Part shown: in pieces, positions 17,654 through 26,264 of the stretch
Layout: each line of letters begins with the position of its first letter
How positions within the stretch are numbered: position 1 is the stretch's first letter
Assembly: GCA_016879935.1 (NCBI GenBank)
Contig: JAACJQ010000420.1
Coordinates: 1 to 64,000 of the forward strand
Direction: 5' to 3'
DNA from: Archangiaceae bacterium
GTDB lineage: Bacteria; Myxococcota; Myxococcia; Myxococcales; Myxococcaceae
DNA length: 64,000 nucleotides
Position numbers and translations under genes: made by a program
The notes under the pieces: generated by a model
What the model was told of the DNA's origin: nothing
The model's input: the letters and a program-made list of their open reading frames with translations, nothing else
The model's database searches: none

Positions 17654-18685
17654 TCACTCCGCTTGCCGCACCTGATTCCGCCCGCCCTGTTTGGCGTCGT
17701 AGAGACATTCGTCCGCGAGCTGAACGAGCTGCTCCGGCGTCTCGATCACCGACGATGGGGCCGTCGAGACCCCGATGCTGGCCGTGCAGCGCACCGTCTC
17801 GGGCGGCTCCACGGTACGGCAGGTCAACCGCATCGCCTCGACGCCCATGCGCACCCGCTCGGCCGCGCGCCAGGCCTCTTCGGGTGACGTCTCGGGCAGC
17901 AGCGCGATCAGCTCTTCACCGCCGTAGCGCGCCAGCACGTCGACGTCGCGCAGCGCCCGCCGCGCCACCGCCGCGACCTCCTTGAGCACCACGTCACCGA
18001 AGGGGTGCCCCCAGGTGTCGTTCACCTTCTTGAAGTGATCGATGTCGAGCAGCATGCACGACAAGGGCGCGCGGTACCGCAGGCTGCGCGCCCACTCCGC
18101 CTGGAGCCGCTCCTCGAAGTGGCGCCGGTTGATGAGGCCCGTGAGGCCATCGGTGCGCGAAAGATGTTCGAGCGCCGCGCGCTTCTCTTCGAGCTCCCGG
18201 TTGATGCGATCGAGCTCTTTGTTCTTCTCGACCAGCGTGTCTTGCAGGGCCTTCAGCCGCAGCATCGACTTCACGCGCGCCGACAGCTCGTGCATGTCGA
18301 ACGGTTTGACGAGGTAGTCGTCGGCGCCCAGCTCGAGCCCTTCGACTTTTCCGGCGCTGCGCCCGGCCGTCATCAGAATCACCGGCGTGAACGCGAAGCC
18401 CGCGCCCTGGTTCGCCTTCACGATGCGGCAGACCTCGACGCCGCCGAGCCCGGGCATCTCGACGTCCATCAGGATCAGGTCTGGGTGGTGCTTGCGAATC
18501 GCAGTGAGCGCCTGCGTGCCGTCTTCGGCTTCGACGAAGCGGTAGCCCTGCGGCTCGAGCCCGCGCCGAAGCAGCTCGAGCACCGCGCGATCGTCGTCGA
18601 CGAGCAGCACCAGCCGGCCCTCGAGCCTGATCGCCGTGTCGTCGCGGCGCGCGACCTCGAGTGTCTTTCGGCGGGCCTGGGGCAT
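17654..18685 (-). CDS. Response regulator with diguanylate cyclase (GGDEF) output
   Basis: A 343-residue soluble protein that should make cyclic di-GMP when phosphorylated. An N-terminal receiver domain (about 22-140) has the acidic pocket VDDD, the phospho-acceptor Asp in LILMDVEMPG, and Lys in DYLVKPFD. A coiled coil (VEKNKELDRINRELEEKRAA) links it to a GGDEF domain whose active site is GGEEL, with the DIDHFKKVND motif intact. An RDVD sequence five residues before GGEEL is a full inhibitory I-site (RxxD), implying product feedback. It starts 7 bp after trmB. Its closeness to pilB, whose N-terminus resembles c-di-GMP-binding MshEN domains, is suggestive only. Confidence 0.93.
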   Translation of the reverse strand: MPQARRKTLEVARRDDTAIRLEGRLVLLVDDDRAVLELLRRGLEPQGYRFVEAEDGTQALTAIRKHHPDLILMDVEMPGLGGVEVCRIVKANQGAGFAFTPVILMTAGRSAGKVEGLELGADDYLVKPFDMHELSARVKSMLRLKALQDTLVEKNKELDRINRELEEKRAALEHLSRTDGLTGLINRRHFEERLQAEWARSLRYRAPLSCMLLDIDHFKKVNDTWGHPFGDVVLKEVAAVARRALRDVDVLARYGGEELIALLPETSPEEAWRAAERVRMGVEAMRLTCRTVEPPETVRCTASIGVSTAPSSVIETPEQLVQLADECLYDAKQGGRNQVRQAE

Positions 18686-18692
18686 TGAGCGG

Positions 18693-19337
18693 TCAGGAGC
18701 CTACCGCATTGTGGCCCGGCGCCAGCTTCACCAGCCGCGCGCGGTACACCGGCTGCCCGGTGACGAGGTAGCGCCGCTCGCGCGTCGAAGGCGCCTCTTC
18801 GGGGTCGTACGGGTGGAAGACGCCGGGCCCGAGCGGGTTGTGAAAGCCCGCCTTCTCGAGCACCGCCAGCCCCTGCTTCGCCCGATCTTCGACATCGGTG
18901 CGGAAGTCGAAACGGCCTCCGACCTTGAGCAGCCCCAGCAGGAGCTTCGTGAAGTCGGGCAGCAGGATGGCGCGCTTGAAGTGGGCCCGCTTCCACCACG
19001 GGTCGGGGAACTGCAGGTGAATCACGTCGAGCGAGTTGGGCGCGAAGATCTTCGGCACCACGATGCGCGCGTCGCCTTCGATCACCTTCAAGCGCGTCAG
19101 GCCGTGTTTCTCGGCGCGGTGAGCGACTTCGCGCGCGTACTTCTTGCGCCACTCGAACGCGAGGTAGCGAATGGTGGGGTCGCGACGGCAGTGCTCGAGG
19201 GCGAAGCCTCCAGCACCGCAGCCAATCTCGAGCTCGAGGGAGCCATCACCACCGAAGATCGCCGACCAGTCGGGCGGCTTCTCCATCGTGGCGATGTCTT
19301 CGCCGGCCTTCTCGGGGCGGAGCGGAATGCGGGACAT
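18693..19337 (-). CDS. trmB: tRNA (guanine-46-N7)-methyltransferase
   Basis: 214 residues, starting MSRIPLRPEK at ATG 19337. S-adenosylmethionine-binding Rossmann fold with motif I EIGCGAGGFALE. The family signature FPDPWWKRAHFKR matches the FPDPWPKxRHxKR pattern of TrmB, including the residues that contact the target guanine. It methylates G46 in the tRNA variable loop. The diguanylate cyclase gene follows 7 bp downstream, and ribF is divergent 75 bp upstream. Confidence 0.95.
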   Translation of the reverse strand: MSRIPLRPEKAGEDIATMEKPPDWSAIFGGDGSLELEIGCGAGGFALEHCRRDPTIRYLAFEWRKKYAREVAHRAEKHGLTRLKVIEGDARIVVPKIFAPNSLDVIHLQFPDPWWKRAHFKRAILLPDFTKLLLGLLKVGGRFDFRTDVEDRAKQGLAVLEKAGFHNPLGPGVFHPYDPEEAPSTRERRYLVTGQPVYRARLVKLAPGHNAVGS

Positions 19338-19412
19338 GAACGGGGGCCGCAAACCACAACTCGCGTCGCTTCGACAGTGAACAACGCCAGCTTCGGCTAT
19401 AGCGCTCTCCCG

Positions 19413-20336
19413 ATGCTGACGTTCCCGTCTCTGACTGCTGCCGCCGACGCGCACGCCCTGAAGGGGTTCGCGGTGTGCCTCGGCAACTTCGACGGTGTGC
19501 ATCTCGGGCACCAGGCGCTCTTCCAGGCCGCCGCCGCGCTCGGGCCCGGGGGGGTCGTCACCTTCGACCCGCACCCGGGCAAGGTGCTCCAGCCCGAACT
19601 CGCCCCGCGTCTCATCGCCACGCCTCAGCGCAAGCTCGAGCTGCTGGAGAAGGCCGGCGTCGTCGCGTGCGTCGTGCAGCCGTTCACCCGTGACTTCGCG
19701 CGCACCACCCCGCAGGCGTTCGAGGCGCTGCTCTTCGATGCGCTCGGCGTGAAGGCCGTCGTCGTGGGCGCGGACTTCACGTACGGCACGAAGCGCTCGG
19801 GCTCGGTCGAGACGCTCCGGAGCGCCGCGCAGGCGAGGGGCGCGCACGTCGCCATCGTCACGCCCGTCTCCATCGAAGGCGTCGTCGTCTCCTCGACGAA
19901 GGTGCGGGAGTACGTGCTCGAAGGCCGGGTCGAAGCCGCTGCGCGGTTGCTCGGCCGCCCGTTCGATCTCGAAGGCGTCGTCGTCACCGGCGCTCAACGC
20001 GGTCGCACCATCGGGTTTCCGACCGCGAACGTCGACTCGCTCAACGAGCTGCGCCCGGCCGCCGGCGTCTATGCCGTCTCGGTCACGCTGCCCGGCGGGG
20101 CGGTGCATGGCGGCGCATGCAACCTCGGCGTGAAGCCCACCTTCGAAGGTCAGAACGTCACCATCGAGTGCAACCTGTTCGACTTCAGCGGTGATCTCTA
20201 CGGCCAGAAGCTGCGCGTGGCCTTCCTCGAACGGCTGAGGGCCGAGCAGCGCTTCTCGGGGCTCGAGGCGCTCAAGGCGCAGATCGAACGTGATGTCGTC
20301 GCCGCTCGCGCCGTCATCAATCGTGGCCGCGGCTGA
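19413..20336 (+). CDS. ribF: Bifunctional riboflavin kinase / FAD synthetase
   Basis: 307 residues that convert riboflavin to FMN and then FAD. The start MLTFPSLTAAA at ATG 19413 leads into the nucleotidyltransferase domain with GNFDGVHLGHQ (the HxGH-type motif). The C-terminal flavokinase domain has RGRTIGFPTANV, with the conserved Pro-Thr-Ala-Asn that binds Mg-ATP. The length is normal. It precedes pilB on the same strand with a 114-bp gap, so independent transcription of pilB is likely. Confidence 0.95.
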   Translation: MLTFPSLTAAADAHALKGFAVCLGNFDGVHLGHQALFQAAAALGPGGVVTFDPHPGKVLQPELAPRLIATPQRKLELLEKAGVVACVVQPFTRDFARTTPQAFEALLFDALGVKAVVVGADFTYGTKRSGSVETLRSAAQARGAHVAIVTPVSIEGVVVSSTKVREYVLEGRVEAAARLLGRPFDLEGVVVTGAQRGRTIGFPTANVDSLNELRPAAGVYAVSVTLPGGAVHGGACNLGVKPTFEGQNVTIECNLFDFSGDLYGQKLRVAFLERLRAEQRFSGLEALKAQIERDVVAARAVINRGRG

Positions 20337-20450
20337 ACCGCCCACACGAGCGCACACCGTCGTGAAGCTTGACTCGTGTGGACGCAGGTACTTCCATTTC
20401 GCGGCTCGTCGTCGACCTCACTTCGCAGCATTCGCGAGAGGCAATCAAAC

Positions 20451-22157
20451 ATGTCTGGCCGTCTGGGTGAGCTGCTCGTCCGGGAAAATCTGATCTCGGT
20501 GCAGCAACTGCGCAAGGCGCAGGAAGAACAGCAGAAGAACGGAACGCGCATCAGCACCGCCCTCATCAAGGTCGGCGCGATCGAGGAGTCGAAGCTCACC
20601 GACTTCCTCTCGAAGCAGTACGGCGTTCCGGCGATCAACCTCAAAGAGTTCGACGTCGACCCCGAGATCATCAAGCTCGTGCCGAAGGACGTGGCCGAGA
20701 AGCACCTGGTGATTCCGGTGAACCGCGCCGGCAGCTCGCTCATCGTCGCCATGTGCGACCCGTCGAACATCTACGCCGTCGACGATCTCAAGTTCCTCAC
20801 TGGCTACAACATCGAGCCGGTGGTCACGAGCGAGCCCGCGCTCCGGGAGGCGATCGAGAAGTACTACGCCGAGAAGGGGCCGAACCTCGAAGACATCATC
20901 AACACGATGGAGGACGACGTCGAGGTCGCCGAAGACGGCGACGAGGGCGGCAACGTCGAAGAGATGGCGAAGGCCGCCGACGACGCGCCCGTCATCAAGC
21001 TCGTCAACCTCATCTTGAAGGACGCCATCGGCAAGCGCGCCTCCGACATTCACGTCGAGCCCTACGAGAAGGACTTCCGCGTTCGGTTCCGCATCGACGG
21101 CGTGATGTACGAGGTGATGAAGCCGCCCATGAAGCTGCGCAACGCGATCACCTCGCGTCTGAAGATCATGGCGCAGCTCGACATCTCCGAACGACGGCTG
21201 CCGCAAGACGGTCGCATCAAGATCAAGCTCGGCGGCGGCAAAGAGATGGACTTCCGCGTGAGCGTCTGCCCGACGCTCTTCGGCGAGAAGATCGTCATGC
21301 GTCTGCTCGACAAGTCGAACCTGCAGCTCGACATGACGAAGCTGGGCTTCGAGCCCGAGCCCCTGAAGTGGTTCAAGGAGCAGATCGATCGCCCGTACGG
21401 CATGGTGCTCGTCACCGGGCCCACGGGCTCGGGCAAGACCACCACGCTCTACTCGGCGCTGGCGGCCCTCAACGACCCGACCACCAACGTGTCGACCGCC
21501 GAAGACCCCGTCGAGTTCAACTTCGCCGGAATCAACCAGGTGCAGGTGAGCGAGTCGATCGGCCTGACCTTCGCGTCGGCGCTCCGCAGCTTCCTGCGAC
21601 AAGACCCCGACACGATCATGATCGGTGAGATTCGAGACTTCGAGACGGCCGAAATCGCCGTGAAGGCCGCGCTCACGGGCCACCTCGTGCTCTCGACGCT
21701 CCACACCAACGACGCGCCCTCGACGGTCACGCGCCTGTTGAACATGGGCATCGAGCCCTTCAACGTGACCGCGTCGCTCAACCTGATTCTCGCCCAGCGT
21801 CTGTGCCGCAAGCTCTGTCAGAACTGCAAGCGGCCGGTGCAGGAGTTCGACGAGAAGGCGTACACCGACGCCGGCATTCCGCAGGAGAAGATCGGCACCT
21901 TCACGCCCTACGAGAAGGTCGGCTGCAAGGAGTGCAACGACCGTGGCTACCGCGGCCGCGTCGCCGTCTACGAGGTCATGCCCTTCTGGGACGGCCTCAA
22001 GGAGATCGTCATCAACGGCGCCTCTGCTGCCGAGATCAAACAAGAGGCGATTCGCCTGGGCATGCAGACGCTGCGCATGTCGGCCCTCAACAAGGTGATG
22101 CAGGGCACCAGCACCCTCGAAGAGGCCGTCGGCAACACCGCTCCCGACCGCTTCTGA
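20451..22157 (+). CDS. pilB: Type IV pilus extension ATPase PilB
   Basis: A 568-residue GspE/PilB-family hexameric ATPase that drives pilin polymerisation at the inner-membrane base. ATG 20451 follows GAGAGG. Residues 3-65 contain two MshEN-type repeats (RLGELLVRENLISVQQL, then a second around RISTALIKVGAIEESKL), known in some PilB/MshE proteins to bind c-di-GMP. Walker A GPTGSGKTT is at about 323. The Asp box and Walker B region DTIMIGEIRD, and a zinc tetracysteine (CRKLCQNC plus CKEC), identify an extension rather than retraction motor. The preceding gap holds TTGACT at 20379 but no convincing -10. Confidence 0.97.
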   Translation: MSGRLGELLVRENLISVQQLRKAQEEQQKNGTRISTALIKVGAIEESKLTDFLSKQYGVPAINLKEFDVDPEIIKLVPKDVAEKHLVIPVNRAGSSLIVAMCDPSNIYAVDDLKFLTGYNIEPVVTSEPALREAIEKYYAEKGPNLEDIINTMEDDVEVAEDGDEGGNVEEMAKAADDAPVIKLVNLILKDAIGKRASDIHVEPYEKDFRVRFRIDGVMYEVMKPPMKLRNAITSRLKIMAQLDISERRLPQDGRIKIKLGGGKEMDFRVSVCPTLFGEKIVMRLLDKSNLQLDMTKLGFEPEPLKWFKEQIDRPYGMVLVTGPTGSGKTTTLYSALAALNDPTTNVSTAEDPVEFNFAGINQVQVSESIGLTFASALRSFLRQDPDTIMIGEIRDFETAEIAVKAALTGHLVLSTLHTNDAPSTVTRLLNMGIEPFNVTASLNLILAQRLCRKLCQNCKRPVQEFDEKAYTDAGIPQEKIGTFTPYEKVGCKECNDRGYRGRVAVYEVMPFWDGLKEIVINGASAAEIKQEAIRLGMQTLRMSALNKVMQGTSTLEEAVGNTAPDRF

Positions 22158-22191
22158 TTCGTCACCTCTTCGAACAAAGGACGTCAACGCC

Positions 22192-23328
22192 GTGGCCAAC
22201 CTGCATCAGCTGCTCAAAGCGATGGTCGAGAAGGGCGCGAGCGATCTGCACATCACCACCGGCTCGCCGCCGCAGCTGCGGGTCGACGGTGATCTCGTGC
22301 CGCTCAAGATGGCGCCGCTCACGCCCGTCGAGACCAAGCAGATCTGCTACTCGATTCTCACCGACGCCCAGAAGCACGCGTTCGAAGAGAACAACGAGCT
22401 CGACCTCTCGTTCGGCGTCAAAGGCCTCTCGCGGTTTCGCGCGAACATCTTCATGCAGCGCGGGGCCGTCGCTGGTGCCTTCCGCACCATTCCGTTCAAG
22501 ATCCTCACCTTCCAGGAGCTCGGCCTGCCGCCCGTCGTCGCCGATCTCTCGAAGAAACCGCGCGGCCTCATTCTCGTGACGGGCCCTACCGGGTCGGGCA
22601 AGTCGACGACGCTGGCGTCGATCATCGACAAGATCAACACCGAGCGTCACGAGCACATCATGACGATCGAAGACCCGATCGAGTACCTGCACCCCCACAA
22701 GAACTGCCTCGTGAACCAGCGCGAGGTCGGCGCCGACACGAAGTCGTTCAAGACGGCGCTCAAGTACATCTTGCGGCAAGACCCCGACGTGGTGCTCGTC
22801 GGTGAGATGCGAGACCTCGAGACCATCGAAGCCGCGCTCGTCATCGCCGAGACGGGTCACATCGCGTTCGCCACCCTGCACACCAACAGCGCGGTGCAGA
22901 CCATCAACCGCATTCTCGACGTGTTCCCGCCGTACCAGCAGCCGCAGGTGCGCGCGCAGCTCTCGTTCGTGCTCGAAGGCATCATGTCGCAGTCGCTGTT
23001 GTCGAAGGCGACCGGCAACGGGCGCGTGCTCGCGCTCGAGGTCATGATCCCCAACCCCGCCATCAGAAACCTGATCCGTGAAGACAAGGTTCACCAGATC
23101 TACTCGTCGATGCAGGTCGGCCAGTCGAAGTTCGGCATGCAGACCTTCAATCAGGCGCTGGGCCAGCTGCTCTCGCGAAAGCTCATCTCGATGGAAGAGG
23201 CGTTCGCTCGAACCAGCGACGCCGACGAGCTGAAGAACATCCTCGCGACGGGTGGCGGCGGCGGCATGCAGCTGCCGGGTCACGCCGCGCAGGGCGCGCT
23301 CCCGACTCGGGGCCCTCCAGGCAGGTAG
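22192..23328 (+). CDS. pilT: Type IV pilus retraction ATPase PilT
   Basis: 378 residues, GTG start at 22192 behind AAAGGA. PilT disassembles the pilus and powers twitching (S-) motility. Diagnostic features are Walker A GPTGSGKST, the Walker B region DVVLVGEMRD, the His box LHTNSA, and AIRNLIRE near the C-terminus, a PilT signature. The zinc tetracysteine of PilB is absent, as expected. The C-terminal tail is Gly/Pro-rich. It follows pilB by 34 bp. Confidence 0.97.
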   Translation: MANLHQLLKAMVEKGASDLHITTGSPPQLRVDGDLVPLKMAPLTPVETKQICYSILTDAQKHAFEENNELDLSFGVKGLSRFRANIFMQRGAVAGAFRTIPFKILTFQELGLPPVVADLSKKPRGLILVTGPTGSGKSTTLASIIDKINTERHEHIMTIEDPIEYLHPHKNCLVNQREVGADTKSFKTALKYILRQDPDVVLVGEMRDLETIEAALVIAETGHIAFATLHTNSAVQTINRILDVFPPYQQPQVRAQLSFVLEGIMSQSLLSKATGNGRVLALEVMIPNPAIRNLIREDKVHQIYSSMQVGQSKFGMQTFNQALGQLLSRKLISMEEAFARTSDADELKNILATGGGGGMQLPGHAAQGALPTRGPPGR

Positions 23329-23363
23329 GTCGGAGTAGGTGGGCCGGTTCCTTCGGGACAAGG

Positions 23364-23373
23364 CTCAATTGAG
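23364..23373. repeat. 10-bp perfect palindrome before pilC
   Basis: CTCAATTGAG lies in the 76-bp gap between pilT and pilC, 32 bp before the pilC start. It stands out as AT-rich against the surrounding GC-rich DNA. It could be a protein-binding site for internal control of pilC, but one short palindrome is weak evidence. Confidence 0.3.
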
Positions 23374-23404
23374 TTAGGCTTCGCGTCGTCCGGAGGTCGT
23401 TTCC

Positions 23405-24670
23405 ATGCCCGCAGCAACCGCTCGAACCCAACCCGCCGCTCCCAAGACCAAGCGCTCCGCGGTTCCCATCTTCCTGTGGGAAGCCAAGACGAAGAGCGGC
23501 GAAGTGAAGAAGGGCGAGATGGAGGCGAACGACGCGGCTGCCGTCGACGCCCGCCTCAAGTCGCTCGGCCTCACCCCGAGCAAGGTGCGCAAGAAGACCT
23601 TCCTCGACGCGGGTATCACCCTGCCCGGTACGGGCGGCGTGAACGGCAAAGACCTGCTCATCTTCGTGCGCCAGTTCGCGACGATGATCGACGCCGGTCT
23701 TCCCCTCGTTCAGTGTCTCGACATTCTCGGCTCTCAGACGCCGAACCTCGCCTTCCGCAAGGTCATCTTCGCGATCAAGACCCGCGTCGAAGGCGGCTCG
23801 ACGTTCTCCGACGCCCTCAAAGATCACCCGAAGGTGTTCGACGACCTCTTCGTGCAGCTCTGCGCAGCAGGTGAGGTCGGCGGTATTCTCGACACCATCT
23901 TGAACCGCCTCGCGGTCTACCGTGAGAAGGCCGAGAAGCTGAAAGGCAAGATCAAGGGCGCCCTCACGTACCCGCTCATCGTCTTGACGGTCGGTATCGG
24001 CGTCACGGCGCTCCTGCTCCTCAAGGTCACCCCCGTCTTCGAGAAGATGTTCTCTGACTTCGGGTCGTCGCTCCCCGCGCCGACTCAGTTCATCGTCGAT
24101 CTCTCGAAGTGGCTGCAGGCGTACATCGGCTACATCTTCCTGGGCATCATCGGGGCCGCGGCAGCGTTCACTGCCTTCTACCGCAACCCGCGAGGCCGGC
24201 AGCTCTTCGACAAGGGCATTCTCTACGTGCCCCTCGTCGGCTCGTTGCTCACGAAGGTCGCTGTCGCGCGCTTCACCCGTACCCTCGGCACCATGATCAG
24301 CTCGGGTGTTCCCATTCTCGACGCGCTCGACGTGACCGCGAAGACGGCTGGCAATCGCACCATCGAAGGTGCGATTCAGTTCGTCCGCACCAAGATCTCC
24401 GAAGGTAAGAACATCGCGGGGCCCCTCTCCGAGACGAAGGTCTTCCCGTCGATGGTCGTGCAGATGATCGGCGTCGGTGAAGCGACGGGCGCGATGGATC
24501 AGATGTTGACCAAGATCGCCGACTTCTACGACGACGAGGTCGACACCGCGGTCGGAAGCCTCACCGCCATGATCGAACCCCTCATGATGGTGTTCCTCGG
24601 CGGCGTGGTCGGCGGCTTCCTCATCGCCATGTACTTGCCGATCTTCACCATCGCCAGTGCCATCAAGTAG
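23405..24670 (+). CDS. pilC: Type IV pilus inner-membrane platform protein PilC
   Basis: 421 residues starting MPAATARTQP behind a strong GGAGGT site. It has the two tandem T2SSF domains of the GspF/PilC family, the first around LIFVRQFATMIDAGLPLVQC and the second around RTLGTMISSGVPILDALDV. Three membrane helices are visible (LTYPLIVLTVGIGVTALLLL; YIFLGIIGAAAAF; a C-terminal one). PilC couples PilB and PilT rotation to pilin insertion and removal. Its last codons overlap the pilS start by 14 bp. Confidence 0.97.
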   Translation: MPAATARTQPAAPKTKRSAVPIFLWEAKTKSGEVKKGEMEANDAAAVDARLKSLGLTPSKVRKKTFLDAGITLPGTGGVNGKDLLIFVRQFATMIDAGLPLVQCLDILGSQTPNLAFRKVIFAIKTRVEGGSTFSDALKDHPKVFDDLFVQLCAAGEVGGILDTILNRLAVYREKAEKLKGKIKGALTYPLIVLTVGIGVTALLLLKVTPVFEKMFSDFGSSLPAPTQFIVDLSKWLQAYIGYIFLGIIGAAAAFTAFYRNPRGRQLFDKGILYVPLVGSLLTKVAVARFTRTLGTMISSGVPILDALDVTAKTAGNRTIEGAIQFVRTKISEGKNIAGPLSETKVFPSMVVQMIGVGEATGAMDQMLTKIADFYDDEVDTAVGSLTAMIEPLMMVFLGGVVGGFLIAMYLPIFTIASAIK

Positions 24671-26264
24671 TGCCCCGGCCGACGCGCCCGTCGTTCTCCA
24701 ACGACCCGACAGCCCGGAAGATCTCAGCGGCCGGCTGACGGCGCTCGTCTTCTTCCGCACCGTCGCCACCACCCTGATTCTCGTGGTGGCGGGCGTTCAG
24801 ATCAGCGGCCGCCGCCCCCTCGAGAGCATCTCTGCCGCCGACTTCGGGTGGTTCGGCGTCGTCGCAGTCGACTACCTGCTCACCCTCGTCTCCGCGCTGT
24901 TGCTGCGGCGTGGCTCTGCTGGGCGGTGGCTGGCCTGGGTTCAGGTGCTGGGCGCGGTCGCCTTCGCGACCTCGATCGTGCTCCTCACCGACCGCCGCGA
25001 TTCGCCGTTCTGGTTCACCTACCTGCTCGCCATCATCGGTGGCGCCGTCGTGCTCGGCATGCGCGGCGCCCTCGGCGGCGCGACGGTGGCGGCGCTCTCG
25101 TCGATCGTGCTCACCCTCTGGTCGGCCGTGGTGAACGACGGCCCCGCCCGCCCCGTCGAGCTGGCGACGCAGGTGTTGGCCCAGTTCCTCGTGGCGGCGC
25201 TCAGTGGCTACCTCGCCGAGCAGCTCATTCGCACCCGCGGCCGCCTGGTCGAGAGCGAAGAAGATCTGGCCCGCACGAAGGAGCTGCGAGACCGCATCGT
25301 GACGGCGATTCCCTCTGGGCTCGCGGTCGTCGAGACGCCTTCGGGCCGGCTTCGCTACGTCAACCCCGCGGGGCTCGCGATTCTCGGCTTCGACGACGAC
25401 ACCTTGCCCCCGGTCGAGCAGGTGTTTCCCGGGGTGCTCGCGGTCGCCGTTGGCCGACGCTGGGAGCTGCTCTCGACCACCCCTCGCGGGGAGCGCATTC
25501 TGGGCGTGTCGACGAGCTCGCTCGACGCCGAGACCGTGCTGCTGGTCTTCCAGGATCTGACCGACGTGCGCCGCAAAGAAGACGAGATGGCGCGGCTCGA
25601 CGAGCTGGCCGAACTCGGCAAGGTCTCGGCGACGCTGGCCCACGAGGTGCGAAACCCGCTCGCCTCGATGCGTGGCTCGGCCCAGATGCTGCTGTCCGAA
25701 GCGACCGATGGCTCTTCTCAGCAGCGCCTCAGCCGCATCATCGTGCGTGAAGCCGATCGCCTCGCGTACCTCGTCGATCACTACCTCGAGCTCGCGCGGC
25801 CGAAGGCGCCTCAACGCACGCAGGTGCGGGTCGACACCCTCGTGTCCGAGACGATCGAGGTGCTGCGCGCAGACCCTGCGGCGCGTGGCATCGCCATCGA
25901 CGAGCAGCTCTCGACGCGCGAGGAGTCGCTCGATGGCGCGCAGGTCAAGCAGGTGCTCATCAACCTGCTGCGCAACGCGTTTCGAGCCGCAGGCCCGCGA
26001 GGCCGGGTTCGCGTGCGGGTGTTCGCCGCGCCGGCTCCGACGCTCTTCGAGGTCTGGGACAGCGCGGGGGCCGTGAAGCCCGACGAGCTGCCGCATCTCT
26101 TCGAGCCGTTCTACAGCCGCGAACCCGACGGAACCGGGCTGGGGTTGTCGACGGCGCAGTCGATCGCGCACGCGCACGGCGCGAAGTTGAGTGTCGAGTC
26201 GAGCCCCGAGCAGGGCACGACCTTTCGATTCGTCTTGCAGCCCGAGAGGAGCGCTCATGTCTGA
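24657..26264 (+). CDS. pilS: Sensor histidine kinase PilS
   Basis: 535 residues, GTG start at 24657 inside the end of pilC. About six hydrophobic helices (residues 28-175) form the membrane sensor, which in other bacteria monitors pilin in the inner membrane. A PAS domain follows (VTAIPSGLAVVETPSGRLRY). The phospho-accepting His is in LAHEVRNPLASMRG near residue 328, followed by a HATPase domain (QVLINLLRNAFRAA; GTGLGLSTAQSI). It should phosphorylate PilR, whose gene overlaps by 8 bp. Confidence 0.95.
   Translation: MPSSSAPADAPVVLQRPDSPEDLSGRLTALVFFRTVATTLILVVAGVQISGRRPLESISAADFGWFGVVAVDYLLTLVSALLLRRGSAGRWLAWVQVLGAVAFATSIVLLTDRRDSPFWFTYLLAIIGGAVVLGMRGALGGATVAALSSIVLTLWSAVVNDGPARPVELATQVLAQFLVAALSGYLAEQLIRTRGRLVESEEDLARTKELRDRIVTAIPSGLAVVETPSGRLRYVNPAGLAILGFDDDTLPPVEQVFPGVLAVAVGRRWELLSTTPRGERILGVSTSSLDAETVLLVFQDLTDVRRKEDEMARLDELAELGKVSATLAHEVRNPLASMRGSAQMLLSEATDGSSQQRLSRIIVREADRLAYLVDHYLELARPKAPQRTQVRVDTLVSETIEVLRADPAARGIAIDEQLSTREESLDGAQVKQVLINLLRNAFRAAGPRGRVRVRVFAAPAPTLFEVWDSAGAVKPDELPHLFEPFYSREPDGTGLGLSTAQSIAHAHGAKLSVESSPEQGTTFRFVLQPERSAHV

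Noticed and set aside
20337-20450. Promoter upstream of pilB
   Set aside because: TTGACT at 20379 is a fair -35, but no good -10 or -24/-12 element follows at a proper spacing.
24663-26258. Long minus-strand open frame across pilS
   Set aside because: Antisense shadow of a histidine kinase with clear H-box and ATP-binding motifs.
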